From contig DASWWC010000070.1 of assembly GCA_036401055.1 (NCBI GenBank), forward strand, positions 1 through 64,000: a stretch of 64,000 bases of DNA, given 5' to 3'. The DNA is from Pelomonas sp036401055 (GTDB lineage: Bacteria > Pseudomonadota > Gammaproteobacteria > Burkholderiales > Burkholderiaceae_C). How positions within the stretch are numbered: the stretch's first letter is position 1; each line of letters starts with the position of its first letter. Under the pieces are notes generated by a model. It did not search any database, had not been told where the DNA came from, and saw only the letters and a program-made list of their open reading frames with translations. Below are positions 17,976 to 25,994 of this stretch, in pieces. A program made the position numbers and the translations under genes.

Positions 17976-20693
17976 ATGCATGGCTTCCCCTGGCGGCGCG
18001 CGGCGGCCGGCCTGGTTTTGTGTCTGGCCACGCTGCCGGCCATGGCGCGCGAGCGCATTGACCTGGCCGCGGGCTGGCGTTTCCACCGCGGCGACCCCGC
18101 CGGCGCAACGGCACGGCTGATGTACGACGTGCGCCCCGAAGTGCAGGCCTCGGCGGACGGCAAGGTAGCCGATGCTCGCCCCGATGAGGCCGTGCTGGCC
18201 CGGGCCGGCGCCCAGGATCGCGTGCTCAAGCCCTGGGTGCTGCCCAGCGCCAACCCCTTCATCAAGGATCCCGCCAAGCGTCATCGTCGCCCCGAGGGCC
18301 ATCCCGGCAGTGAGGTGGACTTTGTGCGCCCGGGCTTCGACGACAGCGGCTGGCAGGCGGTCACGCTGCCGCACGACTGGGCCGTGGCCGGCCCCTTCCT
18401 GGAGACCGGCCCGTATGGCGGCATGGGACGGCTGCAGACCTGGGGGCCGGTCTGGTATCGGCGCACACTGGAAATACCCGCGACCGACAAGGGCCGCTCG
18501 CTGTTCCTGGATGTGGACGGTGCGATGTCTTACGCAACGGTCTGGCTCAATGGCAAGCTGGTCGGGGGCTGGCCCTATGGCTACAACTCCTTCCGGCTGG
18601 ACCTGACGCCCTGGGCCCGGCCCGGCGGTGCCAACCAGTTGGTCATCCGGCTGGACAACCCACCGGAGTCCGCGCGCTGGTATCCCGGTGCCGGCCTGTA
18701 CCGCAAGGTCTGGCTGACCAAGACCGCGCCGCAGCATGTGGCCCACTGGGGCACGCGCATCACGACGCCCAAGGTGTCTGCCCAGGAGGCCACCGTGGAG
18801 GTAGAAGTGCGCGTCGACAACGACGGCGCCGAAGCCGCGCGCGTGGATGTGCTGACGGAGATCTTCTCGCTCGGCGCCGATGGCAAGCCCACGGGTGACG
18901 CCGTTGCCGCGAGCCTGAAGCCCGCGCTGGCCGTGCCGGCGGGCGGGCAGGGCGTCGTCGCCCTGTCGATGCGCATCGCCCAGCCGAAGCTCTGGGGCCC
19001 GAAGCCGCAGCAGCAACCCAACCGCTATGTCGCAGTGACTCGGCTGACGGGCAAGGCCGGCGTTATCGATCGCTACGAGACACCCTTCGGCATCCGCGCG
19101 CTGCGCTTCGATGCCAACACCGGCCTGCACGTCAACGGCCAGCCGGTGAAGCTGCAGGGCGTCAACCTGCACCACGACCTGGGCGCTTTGGGCGCCGCCT
19201 TCAACGTGCGGGCCGCCGAGCGGCAGCTGGAGATCATGCAGGCCATGGGCGCCAACGCGGTGCGCATGTCGCACAACCCGCCGGCGCGGGAGTTCCTGGA
19301 GCTGTGCGACCGCATGGGCGTGCTGGTGGTGGACGAGATCTTTGATTCCTGGGAGCGCAAGAAGACGCCGCTGGACTTCCACCTGATCTTTCCGGACTGG
19401 CACGAGCCCGACCTGCGCGCGATGCTGCGCCGCGACCGCAACCACCCGTCCGTCATCATGTGGAGCATCGGCAACGAGGTGGGCGAGCAGTACACGGACA
19501 AGGCCGGTGCCGCCGTCGCGCGTCGCCTGCACGAGATCGTGCGCGAGGAAGACCCCACCCGGCCCACGACGACGGCGATGAACTTCGCCAAGTCCGACAT
19601 GCCGCTGCCGGCCGAGGTGGACCTCATCAGCATGAACTACCAGGGTGAGGGCATACGCCAGGACCCCGAGTTCATCGGCACCGACCGCATCCGCACGCCG
19701 CCGCAGTACCCCAACTTCCACGCGAAGTTCCCCGACAAGCTCATCCTCAGCAGCGAGACGGCCTCGGCTTTCAGCAGCCGCGGCGTCTACCTGTTCCCGG
19801 TCACGCCGGCCAACAGCTCCATCACGCGCGACGGCCGCGGTGGTGACAGCAAGGCGCTGCAGGTCAGCGGCTACGAGCTGTACGCGGTGGACTTCGGCGC
19901 CTCGGCCGACAAGGTCTTCGCCGCACTGGACGCCCACCCCTATGTGGCCGGCGAGTTCGTCTGGACCGGCTTCGACTACCTCGGCGAGCCCACGCCCTAC
20001 TACGCGGCGCGCAGCTCCTACTCGGGCATCGTGGACCTGGCCGGCTTTGCCAAGGACCGCTTCTACCTCTACCAGTCGCGCTGGCGGCCCGACCTGCCCA
20101 TGGCCCACCTGCTGCCGCACTGGACCTGGCCCGAGCGCGTGGGCCAGGTCACACCGGTGCATGCCTTCACCAGCGGCGACGAGGCCGAGCTGTTCCTGAA
20201 CGGCCGCTCGCTGGGCAAGCGCAAGAAGGGCGCGGGCCAGTACCGGCTGCGCTGGGACGACGTGGTCTACGAGCCCGGCGAGCTGAAGCTGCAGGTCTAC
20301 AAGGACGGCAAGCCCTGGGCCACGGCCGGCGTCGCCACCGCGGGAGCCGCCGCCGCGCTGGCGCTGCAGGCCGACCGGAGCACCATCGGGGCCGATGGCA
20401 GCGACCTCAGCTTCGTCACGCTGCACATCACCGACAAGGACGGCCGTACCGTGCCGCGCGCCGATGCGCGCATCCGGTTCAGCGTGGACGGTCCGGGCGA
20501 CATCGTCGCGACGGACAACGGCGATGCCACCAGCTTCGAGCCCTTCCCGTCGCACAGCCGCAAGGCCTTCAGCGGCCAGGCGCTGGTCATCGTGCGCGGA
20601 CGCCCGGGTGCGGCCGGCACGCTGACCGTGCGCGCGCAGGCCGAGGGCCTGGCGCCGGCGCAGATCAAGATCAACACCAAGGAGACGCCATGA
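17976..20693 (+). CDS. secreted glycoside hydrolase family 2 enzyme (beta-galactosidase-like)
   Basis: This 905-residue protein has a signal peptide (MHGFPWRRAAAGLVLCLATLPAMA). The GH2 architecture follows: sugar-binding jelly roll, immunoglobulin-like domain, TIM barrel, and C-terminal beta domains including a Big/DUF4982-like region. The acid/base is E501 in MWSIGNEVGEQ and the nucleophile is E594 in ILSSETASAFSSRG. The family covers beta-galactosidases, beta-glucuronidases, beta-mannosidases and some arabinosidases. In this setting a galactosidase or related debranching enzyme for heteroxylan is plausible. The ATG follows GGAGA at 17965-17969. Operators lie just upstream, and the xylF-like gene overlaps its end by four bases. 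Confidence 0.9.
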   Translation: MHGFPWRRAAAGLVLCLATLPAMARERIDLAAGWRFHRGDPAGATARLMYDVRPEVQASADGKVADARPDEAVLARAGAQDRVLKPWVLPSANPFIKDPAKRHRRPEGHPGSEVDFVRPGFDDSGWQAVTLPHDWAVAGPFLETGPYGGMGRLQTWGPVWYRRTLEIPATDKGRSLFLDVDGAMSYATVWLNGKLVGGWPYGYNSFRLDLTPWARPGGANQLVIRLDNPPESARWYPGAGLYRKVWLTKTAPQHVAHWGTRITTPKVSAQEATVEVEVRVDNDGAEAARVDVLTEIFSLGADGKPTGDAVAASLKPALAVPAGGQGVVALSMRIAQPKLWGPKPQQQPNRYVAVTRLTGKAGVIDRYETPFGIRALRFDANTGLHVNGQPVKLQGVNLHHDLGALGAAFNVRAAERQLEIMQAMGANAVRMSHNPPAREFLELCDRMGVLVVDEIFDSWERKKTPLDFHLIFPDWHEPDLRAMLRRDRNHPSVIMWSIGNEVGEQYTDKAGAAVARRLHEIVREEDPTRPTTTAMNFAKSDMPLPAEVDLISMNYQGEGIRQDPEFIGTDRIRTPPQYPNFHAKFPDKLILSSETASAFSSRGVYLFPVTPANSSITRDGRGGDSKALQVSGYELYAVDFGASADKVFAALDAHPYVAGEFVWTGFDYLGEPTPYYAARSSYSGIVDLAGFAKDRFYLYQSRWRPDLPMAHLLPHWTWPERVGQVTPVHAFTSGDEAELFLNGRSLGKRKKGAGQYRLRWDDVVYEPGELKLQVYKDGKPWATAGVATAGAAAALALQADRSTIGADGSDLSFVTLHITDKDGRTVPRADARIRFSVDGPGDIVATDNGDATSFEPFPSHSRKAFSGQALVIVRGRPGAAGTLTVRAQAEGLAPAQIKINTKETP

Positions 20694-21712
20694 ACTTCAT
20701 GCGCAGCAGCGGCGCCGCGATGGCGTTGATGGCACTGGCCCTGTCGGCCCAGGCCGCCAAGGTGGGCGTCAGCTGGGCCAGCTTCCAGGAGGAGCGCTGG
20801 AAGACCGACGAGGCCGCCATCAAGGCGCAACTGGCGAGGGACGGGCACACCTACCTCAGCGCCGACGCGGCCGGCTCGCCCGAGAAGCAGCTGTCCGACA
20901 TCGACAGCCTCATCGCCAAGGGCGCGCAGGTGCTCATCGTGCTGTGCTGGGACAAGGACGCCATCCTGCCCGCCGTGCGCAAGGCTCAGCAGCGCAAGAT
21001 CCCCGTCATCGCCTACGACCGGCTGGTCGAGGCGCCCGGCGTGTTCTACATCACCTTCGACAACAAAGAGGTGGGCCGGCTGCAGGCCCGGGCCATCCTG
21101 GACGTTCGACCGAAGGGCCGCTACGTGATGATCAAGGGCTCACCCACCGACCCCAACGCCGACTTCGTGCGCGCCGGCCAGCAGGAGGTGCTGGCGCCCG
21201 CCATCCAGCGTGGCGACGTGCAGATCGTCGGCGAGGAGTACACCGATGGCTGGCGGCCCGAGGTGGCGCAGAAGAACATGGAGCAGATCCTGACCCGCAC
21301 GGGTGGCAAGGTCGATGCCGTGGTCGCTTCGGCCGACGGCATCGCCGGCGGCGCGGCGGCGGCGCTGGCCTCGCGCGGCCTCAAGGGCCTGCCGCTGTCA
21401 GGCCAGGACGGCGAGTTCGCCGCGCTGAACCGCGTGGCGCTGGGCCAGCAGACGGTGTCGGTCTGGAAGGACTCGCGCGTGCTGGGCCAGAAGGCCGCCG
21501 AGGTGGCCTCGGCGCTGGCCGCCGGCAAGCCCGTCGTGGGTGCGCAGAAGTGGAGCGGCGGCGAGAGGAAGGTGGCGCTGGACGCGCTGCTGTTGTCGCC
21601 CGTGCCCGTGACGCGCGCGAACCTGGACGTGGTCGTCAAGTCCGGCTGGATAGGCAAGGCGGAGCTGTGCCGTGGCGTCAGCGGTGCCGGCGCGCCGGCG
21701 GCCTGCAGGTAA
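20690..21712 (+). CDS. xylF: XylF-like periplasmic D-xylose-binding protein
   Basis: The 340-residue protein closely resembles XylF along its length. Matching blocks include ERWKTDEAAIKAQL, KQLSDIDSLIAKGAQVLIVLCWDKDAI, IPVIAYDRLVEAPGVFYITFDNKEVGRLQARAI, MIKGSPTDPNADFVRAGQ, YTDGWRPEVAQKNMEQIL and DAVVASADGIAGGA. A signal peptide ends near LALSAQA. XylF delivers xylose to an ABC importer made of XylG and XylH. Neither partner lies next to it or elsewhere in the window. Its ATG overlaps the GH2 stop (ATGA) with AAGGAG inside the GH2 gene, so both are made together. It may serve a transporter encoded elsewhere. Confidence 0.9.
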   Translation: MNFMRSSGAAMALMALALSAQAAKVGVSWASFQEERWKTDEAAIKAQLARDGHTYLSADAAGSPEKQLSDIDSLIAKGAQVLIVLCWDKDAILPAVRKAQQRKIPVIAYDRLVEAPGVFYITFDNKEVGRLQARAILDVRPKGRYVMIKGSPTDPNADFVRAGQQEVLAPAIQRGDVQIVGEEYTDGWRPEVAQKNMEQILTRTGGKVDAVVASADGIAGGAAAALASRGLKGLPLSGQDGEFAALNRVALGQQTVSVWKDSRVLGQKAAEVASALAAGKPVVGAQKWSGGERKVALDALLLSPVPVTRANLDVVVKSGWIGKAELCRGVSGAGAPAACR

Positions 21713-21776
21713 AGGCGGCGCCGGCCCCGTGCAAACGATGAGGATCGCGCTGTCCGCTGGGGCTAAAGTTGAAGGG

Positions 21777-21809
21777 TGATTCGACAACCATGAAATGGTA
21801 GCGAAATCA
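21777..21809. promoter_or_regulatory. LacI-type operator pair upstream of a lacI-family gene
   Basis: TGGTAGCGAAATCA (21796-21809) keeps both half-site ends and the central CpG of the locus dyad. A weaker match, TGATTCGACAACCA (21777-21790), lies 19 bp upstream. They end 46 bp before the GTG start of the LacI-family gene at 21856, which suggests autoregulation. The xylF-like gene ends 64 bp before them. Confidence 0.55.
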
Positions 21810-21855
21810 TTTTCCTGCCTACCTGGCAAGCCGCAGTGAATCAACGAGGTCGAGA

Positions 21856-22941
21856 GTGAACCATCCCCCGCGTCAGCGCCGTCGCACCAAGCTTGCGACG
21901 ATCGCCGACGTTGCCGACCTGGCCGGCGTGTCGCCGATGACCGTGTCTCGCGTCGTCAACGGCGAAGCCAATGTGCGGCCTGAGACGCGCGACAAGGTGC
22001 GCGCGGCGGTGGCCGCGCTGAACTACCAGGCCCACCCGGCGTCGCGCCGCGCGGCCGAGACGGACAGGATCAGCATCGGCATGGTCTACCACGACCCCAG
22101 CGTGGGCTACCTGAACGACTTCCTGATCGGCCTGCTGAACAAGGCCAGCCTGCGCCACGTGCACCTGGACGTGCAGCGCTGCGAAACCCGTGACGATGAA
22201 GAGAAGCTGGTCTCCACCATGCTGGCCGGCGGCCTGGACGGCCTCATCCTGGCGCCGCCGTTCTGCGACGCCGAGCGGCTGCTGCGCATGGCCATCGACA
22301 GCGGCACGCTGGCGGTGGCGGTCTCCAGCGGCCGGCCGCACGAGAAGGTCAGCGCGGTGGGCATCGACGACTACCGTGCCGCCTACGAGATGACGCGCCA
22401 TCTGCTGCAGCTGGGCCATCAGCGGCTGGGCTTTGTCATCGGCGACAAGCATCAGCATTGCAGCGAGCGGCGTCTGGCCGGCTTCAAGGCCGCCTTGCAC
22501 GATGCCGGCCTGGACCCGACCCAGACCGCCCTGATGACCCAGGGCGATTTCAGCTACCGCTCCGGCCTGGATGCGGCCGAGGAACTGCTGGGCGTCGAGC
22601 AGCGCCCCACGGCCATCTTCGCCAGCAACGACGACATGGCCGCGGCCGTCGTGGCCATCGCCCATCGCAAGGGGCTGGACGTGCCCAGCGACCTGACCGT
22701 GGTGGGCTTCGACGACGCGCCGCTGGCCACGACCATCTGGCCCGAGCTGACCACGGTGCGCCAGCCCATCACGCAGATGGCGGGCGTCGCGGTGGACCTG
22801 CTGGTGCGCCATATCCGCGCACGCCGCGCCGGCGAGCCGCTGCCCTGCGAGCATGTGCTGATGACCCACGAACTGGTGCGCCGGCAGTCCGACGCCGCGC
22901 CGCGCTCGCGCCCGCAACTGCGCCTGAGCGCCATGGGTTGA
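21856..22941 (+). CDS. LacI-family transcriptional regulator (paralogue A)
   Basis: This is a canonical 361-residue LacI-type repressor. The HTH is TIADVADLAGVSPMTVSRVVNGEANVRPETRDKV, the hinge is ALNYQAHPASRRAA, and a GalR/LacI-type sugar-binding domain follows with FASNDDMAAAVV and TVVGFDDAPLATTIWPELTTVRQP. It begins with GTG behind a GAGG site at 21845-21848. It is strikingly similar to the regulator at 24072-25157, including the recognition helix and equal length, so the two arose by duplication. With operators in its own leader and a xylF-like gene upstream, it is a good candidate for the pentose-responsive repressor of the locus. The inducer is inferred, not seen. Confidence 0.92.
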   Translation: MNHPPRQRRRTKLATIADVADLAGVSPMTVSRVVNGEANVRPETRDKVRAAVAALNYQAHPASRRAAETDRISIGMVYHDPSVGYLNDFLIGLLNKASLRHVHLDVQRCETRDDEEKLVSTMLAGGLDGLILAPPFCDAERLLRMAIDSGTLAVAVSSGRPHEKVSAVGIDDYRAAYEMTRHLLQLGHQRLGFVIGDKHQHCSERRLAGFKAALHDAGLDPTQTALMTQGDFSYRSGLDAAEELLGVEQRPTAIFASNDDMAAAVVAIAHRKGLDVPSDLTVVGFDDAPLATTIWPELTTVRQPITQMAGVAVDLLVRHIRARRAGEPLPCEHVLMTHELVRRQSDAAPRSRPQLRLSAMG

Positions 22942-22943
22942 GC

Positions 22944-23822
22944 TCACTGGAACAGGCGCTGCGCAAACCAGTACAGGTCCTGTTTCCACTGCGCCGCGTC
23001 GTGGCCATGGGCAGGCACATGCCAGACATGCGGCAGCCCCTGGGCCTTCAGGTGGGCGTGCACGCCCTGGCTGACGCGCAGCAGGCCGTCCTGGCTGCCG
23101 CACGAGAGCCACAGCAGCTTCAGTCGCCGCGCCGCGGCCGGGTCGGGCAGCAGCTCGGCCGGCGGCCGGGTGTTGGGTGCCGCTGAAAACCCTCCCACCC
23201 AGGCGAAGCGGTCGATGTGGGCCAACCCGAAATTCAGCGCCTGGCCCCCGCCCATGGAGAGCCCTGCCAAAGCGCGGCCCTCGCGGTCGGTGCGGGTGCG
23301 GTAGTGCGACTCGATGGCCGGGATCACGTCGTCCAGCAGGTCGCGCTCGAAGCGCGCGAACGCCGGCGCCGCCGCGAACACATTGCCCTCGGGCCGGTCG
23401 TTGGCCTGGGCTCGGCCATTGGGCATGACGACGATCATGGGTTGAGCCCGGCCCTCGGCGATCAGCCGGTCCAGCAGCACCTCCAGCGTGGTGAAGCGCT
23501 GCCATTCAGTCTCGTCACCACCTATGCCGTGCAACAGGTAGAGCACGGGATAGGCGCGCTGCGGGTCGTAGGCCGGCGGCGTGTAGACCAGCATGCGGCG
23601 GCGCGTGCCCACGGTTCTGGAGTCATAGGAAACCATCTCCAGCCGGCCTTGCGGGGCACCGTCCAGCCGCCTGTCCCAGTCTGCCGCGGGCGCGGCAAAG
23701 GCCGGCTTGTCGTCCGCGTTCAATTCGATGGACCCGCGCAGCGGCGCCGGGGGCGTGGACGCCTCCTGCGCACCGGCCAGCCCGGACACGCACAGACACA
23801 GACAAGTCAACCAACGCTTCAT
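22944..23822 (-). CDS. secreted CE1/esterase-D-type esterase (feruloyl or acetyl-xylan esterase-like)
   Basis: This 292-residue alpha/beta hydrolase has a signal peptide (CLCLCVSGLAGAQ) and an esterase-D core. Key features are YPVLYLLHGIGGDETEWQ, the nucleophile elbow AGLSMGGGQ with S189, the acid candidate D245 (CGSQDG) and H274 in AHGHDAAQW. Family members include carbohydrate esterase family 1 enzymes that remove ferulic acid or acetyl groups from xylan. Placement between two LacI genes of a pentose locus supports that role. The gene ends two bases from the end of the convergent LacI gene and is divergent from the next one. The acyl group removed cannot be deduced from sequence. Confidence 0.87.
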   Translation of the reverse strand: MKRWLTCLCLCVSGLAGAQEASTPPAPLRGSIELNADDKPAFAAPAADWDRRLDGAPQGRLEMVSYDSRTVGTRRRMLVYTPPAYDPQRAYPVLYLLHGIGGDETEWQRFTTLEVLLDRLIAEGRAQPMIVVMPNGRAQANDRPEGNVFAAAPAFARFERDLLDDVIPAIESHYRTRTDREGRALAGLSMGGGQALNFGLAHIDRFAWVGGFSAAPNTRPPAELLPDPAAARRLKLLWLSCGSQDGLLRVSQGVHAHLKAQGLPHVWHVPAHGHDAAQWKQDLYWFAQRLFQ

Positions 23823-24040
23823 CGCCGAATTTCCTGAGGGGAGGCGCCGATGCTAGGGCGGGGCGCCGATGCCGACCGATCAAATCCGCGCGCGCACTGA
23901 TTCAGCTTTGCCCATCGCACACCGCAGGCTGATGTGGGCGTCGCGCACGCTTGGGGTGGGTGATATCGATTTGGCATCGATTCGCGTGGAAATGTGATCG
24001 CGGGGCAAGCGGACGCTTCCTAACATCAATGGGAACAAAA

Positions 24041-24055
24041 GTAGCGCCGCTACCA
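24041..24055. promoter_or_regulatory. imperfect LacI-type dyad upstream of the second lacI paralogue
   Basis: GTAGCGCCGCTACCA contains a 13-base dyad (GTAGCG, one central base, CGCTAC) that resembles the locus operator core but with the half-sites one base out of register. It ends 16 bp before the GTG at 24072. Further upstream, TGATATCGATTTGG (23961-23974) matches one half-site only. Autoregulation is plausible but weaker than at the other sites. Confidence 0.4.
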
Positions 24056-24071
24056 GCAAGGAAAGAAGACC

Positions 24072-25157
24072 GTGACGACAGACGCTGATCAGAAGGCCGG
24101 CCCCAAGTCGGCCACGGTATTCGATGTCGCGCATCTGGCGGGCGTTTCGGCGATGACGGTGTCCCGCGTCATCAATGGCGAGCCCACCGTGCGGCCCAGC
24201 ACACGCGAGAAGGTGCAGTCGGCGATTACCGCGCTGAACTACACGCCCAACCCCTCGGCCCGCAAGCTGGCAGGATCGCGGCCCATCATGCTCGGCATGC
24301 TCTACAGCGACCCGCGCGCAGGGTATCTGAACGGCTTCCTGCTGGGACTGCTGAGCAAGACCAGCCTGCGGCACGTGCAACTCAACGCGCAGTACTGTGC
24401 GCCCGGCGGCGACGGCGAGGCCGCCGTGGCCGACATGATTGCGAACGGCATCGACGGGCTCATCCTGCCGCCGCCGTTCTGCGAGTCGGCGGCCATCCTG
24501 CAGCAGGTGGCCCGCAGCGGCACGCCGGCGGTCGCGGTGTCGGCCGGCACGCCGGCGGCCAGCCTGTACGGCGTCGGCATCGACGACTACAAGGCTGCCT
24601 ACGAGATGACCCGCCATTTGTTGGCGCTGGGCCATCAGCGGCTGGGTTTCATCGAGGGCAACCCGCAACAGAGCAGCAGCGAGCGCCGTCTGGCGGGCTT
24701 CCTCGCGGCGGTGAGCGACGCCGGCCTGGACCCGGACTCCGACGTCAGGATCGTGCCGGGCCTGTTCACCTACCAGTCAGGCCTGGACGCTGCAGAGCGA
24801 CTGCTGGCCGGCGCGCAGCGGCCTTCGGCGGTGTTCGCCAGCAACGACGACATGGCGGCCGCGACGGTGGCCGTAGCCCAGCGGCTGGGCCTGTTCGTGC
24901 CCAGCGACCTGACGGTGGTGGGCTTCGACGACGCGCCGCTGGCGACGACAATCTGGCCCGAACTGACGACCATCAGGCAACCCATAGGCGACATGGCCAG
25001 CATGGCGGTCGACCTGCTGGTGCGCCATATCCGCGCCTGGCGCAACGGCGTGCGGCTGCCGGTCAGCCAGGCGCAGGTGGACTACACCCTGGTGCGCCGC
25101 CAGTCCGACGCCGCGCCCAAGGTGCGGCCGACGATGCGTTTGAGCATCGTGGCCTGA
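24072..25157 (+). CDS. LacI-family transcriptional regulator (paralogue B)
   Basis: A second 361-residue LacI-type regulator. Its HTH, TVFDVAHLAGVSAMTVSRVINGEPTVRPSTREKV, has almost the same recognition helix as the paralogue ending at 22941. The hinge ALNYTPNPSARKLAG is more classical than in that paralogue. The effector domain shares long blocks such as FASNDDMAAATVAVAQRLGLFVPSDLTVVGFDDAPLATTIWPELTTIRQP and ends LVRRQSDAAPKVRP, again parallel. The start is GTG with AAGGA at 24058-24062. It is divergent from the esterase gene and probably regulates it, itself, or the shared operators. Different ligands for the two copies are possible. Confidence 0.92.
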   Translation: MTTDADQKAGPKSATVFDVAHLAGVSAMTVSRVINGEPTVRPSTREKVQSAITALNYTPNPSARKLAGSRPIMLGMLYSDPRAGYLNGFLLGLLSKTSLRHVQLNAQYCAPGGDGEAAVADMIANGIDGLILPPPFCESAAILQQVARSGTPAVAVSAGTPAASLYGVGIDDYKAAYEMTRHLLALGHQRLGFIEGNPQQSSSERRLAGFLAAVSDAGLDPDSDVRIVPGLFTYQSGLDAAERLLAGAQRPSAVFASNDDMAAATVAVAQRLGLFVPSDLTVVGFDDAPLATTIWPELTTIRQPIGDMASMAVDLLVRHIRAWRNGVRLPVSQAQVDYTLVRRQSDAAPKVRPTMRLSIVA

Positions 25158-25257
25158 AGCAAGCAGGCGGTGACCCGCCTGGCATTTCCGAGGCCGTAAT
25201 TCTTGGAAGACGGCGAGTTGCAGGTCTTGGCGGCGTCGTTGCTTGAACGCGCCGGGG

Positions 25258-25929
25258 TCAATTGAACCCCTGTCCCCGGATCAAGCCGACAGCGAGTCCT
25301 TCGATGCAGAAGTGCTCGCTGGATTCGTTGACGAGGATGGGCTGGAAATCCGGGTTCTCGGGCAGCAACTGGATGCCGTCCGGCCCGCGCTGGAAGCGCT
25401 TCACGGTGACTTCCTCGCCGACACGGGCGACCACGATCTGGCCGTTGCGGGCCTCGCGGGCCGTCTGCACGGCGAGCAGGTCGCCATCGAGGATGCCGAT
25501 GTCCTTCATGCTCATGCCCTTGACCTTCAGCAGGTAGTCGGGTTTCTTGCTGAACAGGCTGGGCTCGACCGTGTAGGTCTGTTCCACATGCTCCTGAGCC
25601 AGGATGGGCGCGCCGGCGGCGACGCGGCCGATCAGTGGCAGCGTCAACTGGGCGAGACTGGGAATGGGCAGGCTGAACTGGCGGGCCCGGTTGACGGCGC
25701 TGAGCGCATCGGACTTCAGGCGGATGCCGCGTGAGGTGCCGCCGACGAGTTCCAGCATGCCTTTGCGCGCCAGCGCCTGCAGGTGCTCCTCGGCCGCGTT
25801 GGCGGACTTGAAGCCCAGTTCGGCAGCAATTTCGGCCCGGGTGGGCGGGGCGCCGGTGCTTTCGATCGCGTTGCGGACCAGGTCGAAGATCTGCTGCTGG
25901 CGGGCGGTAAGCTTGGGTTGGTCTTGCAC
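25258..25929 (-). CDS. lexA: LexA SOS repressor
   Basis: LexA (223 residues) represses SOS genes and self-cleaves when RecA filaments form. The N-terminal winged helix is typical (KLTARQQQIFDLVRNAIESTGAPPTRAEIAAELGFKSANAAEEHLQAL). The cleavage site is A105-G106 (GRVAAGAPI). The catalytic dyad is S140 (VKGMSMKDIG) and K177 (EVTVKRF). The start is GTG, chosen because MQDQPKLTARQQQI is where beta-proteobacterial LexA begins. Two SOS boxes lie immediately upstream, so it is autoregulated. The asparaginase gene is transcribed divergently from the same short gap. Confidence 0.97.
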   Translation of the reverse strand: MQDQPKLTARQQQIFDLVRNAIESTGAPPTRAEIAAELGFKSANAAEEHLQALARKGMLELVGGTSRGIRLKSDALSAVNRARQFSLPIPSLAQLTLPLIGRVAAGAPILAQEHVEQTYTVEPSLFSKKPDYLLKVKGMSMKDIGILDGDLLAVQTAREARNGQIVVARVGEEVTVKRFQRGPDGIQLLPENPDFQPILVNESSEHFCIEGLAVGLIRGQGFN

Positions 25930-25949
25930 GGTCGGCCTTTTGGGATGCG

Positions 25950-25984
25950 CTGGTTGTGTATCCAGTATCTGTATTTTTATCCAG
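25950..25984. promoter_or_regulatory. two adjacent LexA boxes (SOS boxes)
   Basis: Two CTG-N10-CAG sites occur 19 bp apart: CTGGTTGTGTATCCAG at 25950-25965 and CTGTATTTTTATCCAG at 25969-25984. Both fit the CTGTATNNNNNNNCAG-type consensus of proteobacterial LexA. They lie between the lexA start (25929) and the asparaginase start (25995), so one repressor cluster can control both directions. Confidence 0.88.
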
Positions 25985-25994
25985 GAATCGGAAA

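Noticed and set aside
25164..25181. Hairpin CAGGCGG-TGAC-CCGCCTG between the LacI gene and lexA as a terminator
   Set aside because: The stem is good but no T-run follows on either strand, so I did not list it as an intrinsic terminator.
25956..25994. Upstream GTG start for the asparaginase gene
   Set aside because: It lies inside the LexA boxes, has no ribosome-binding site and adds non-conserved residues; TTG 25995 has AGGA at good spacing.
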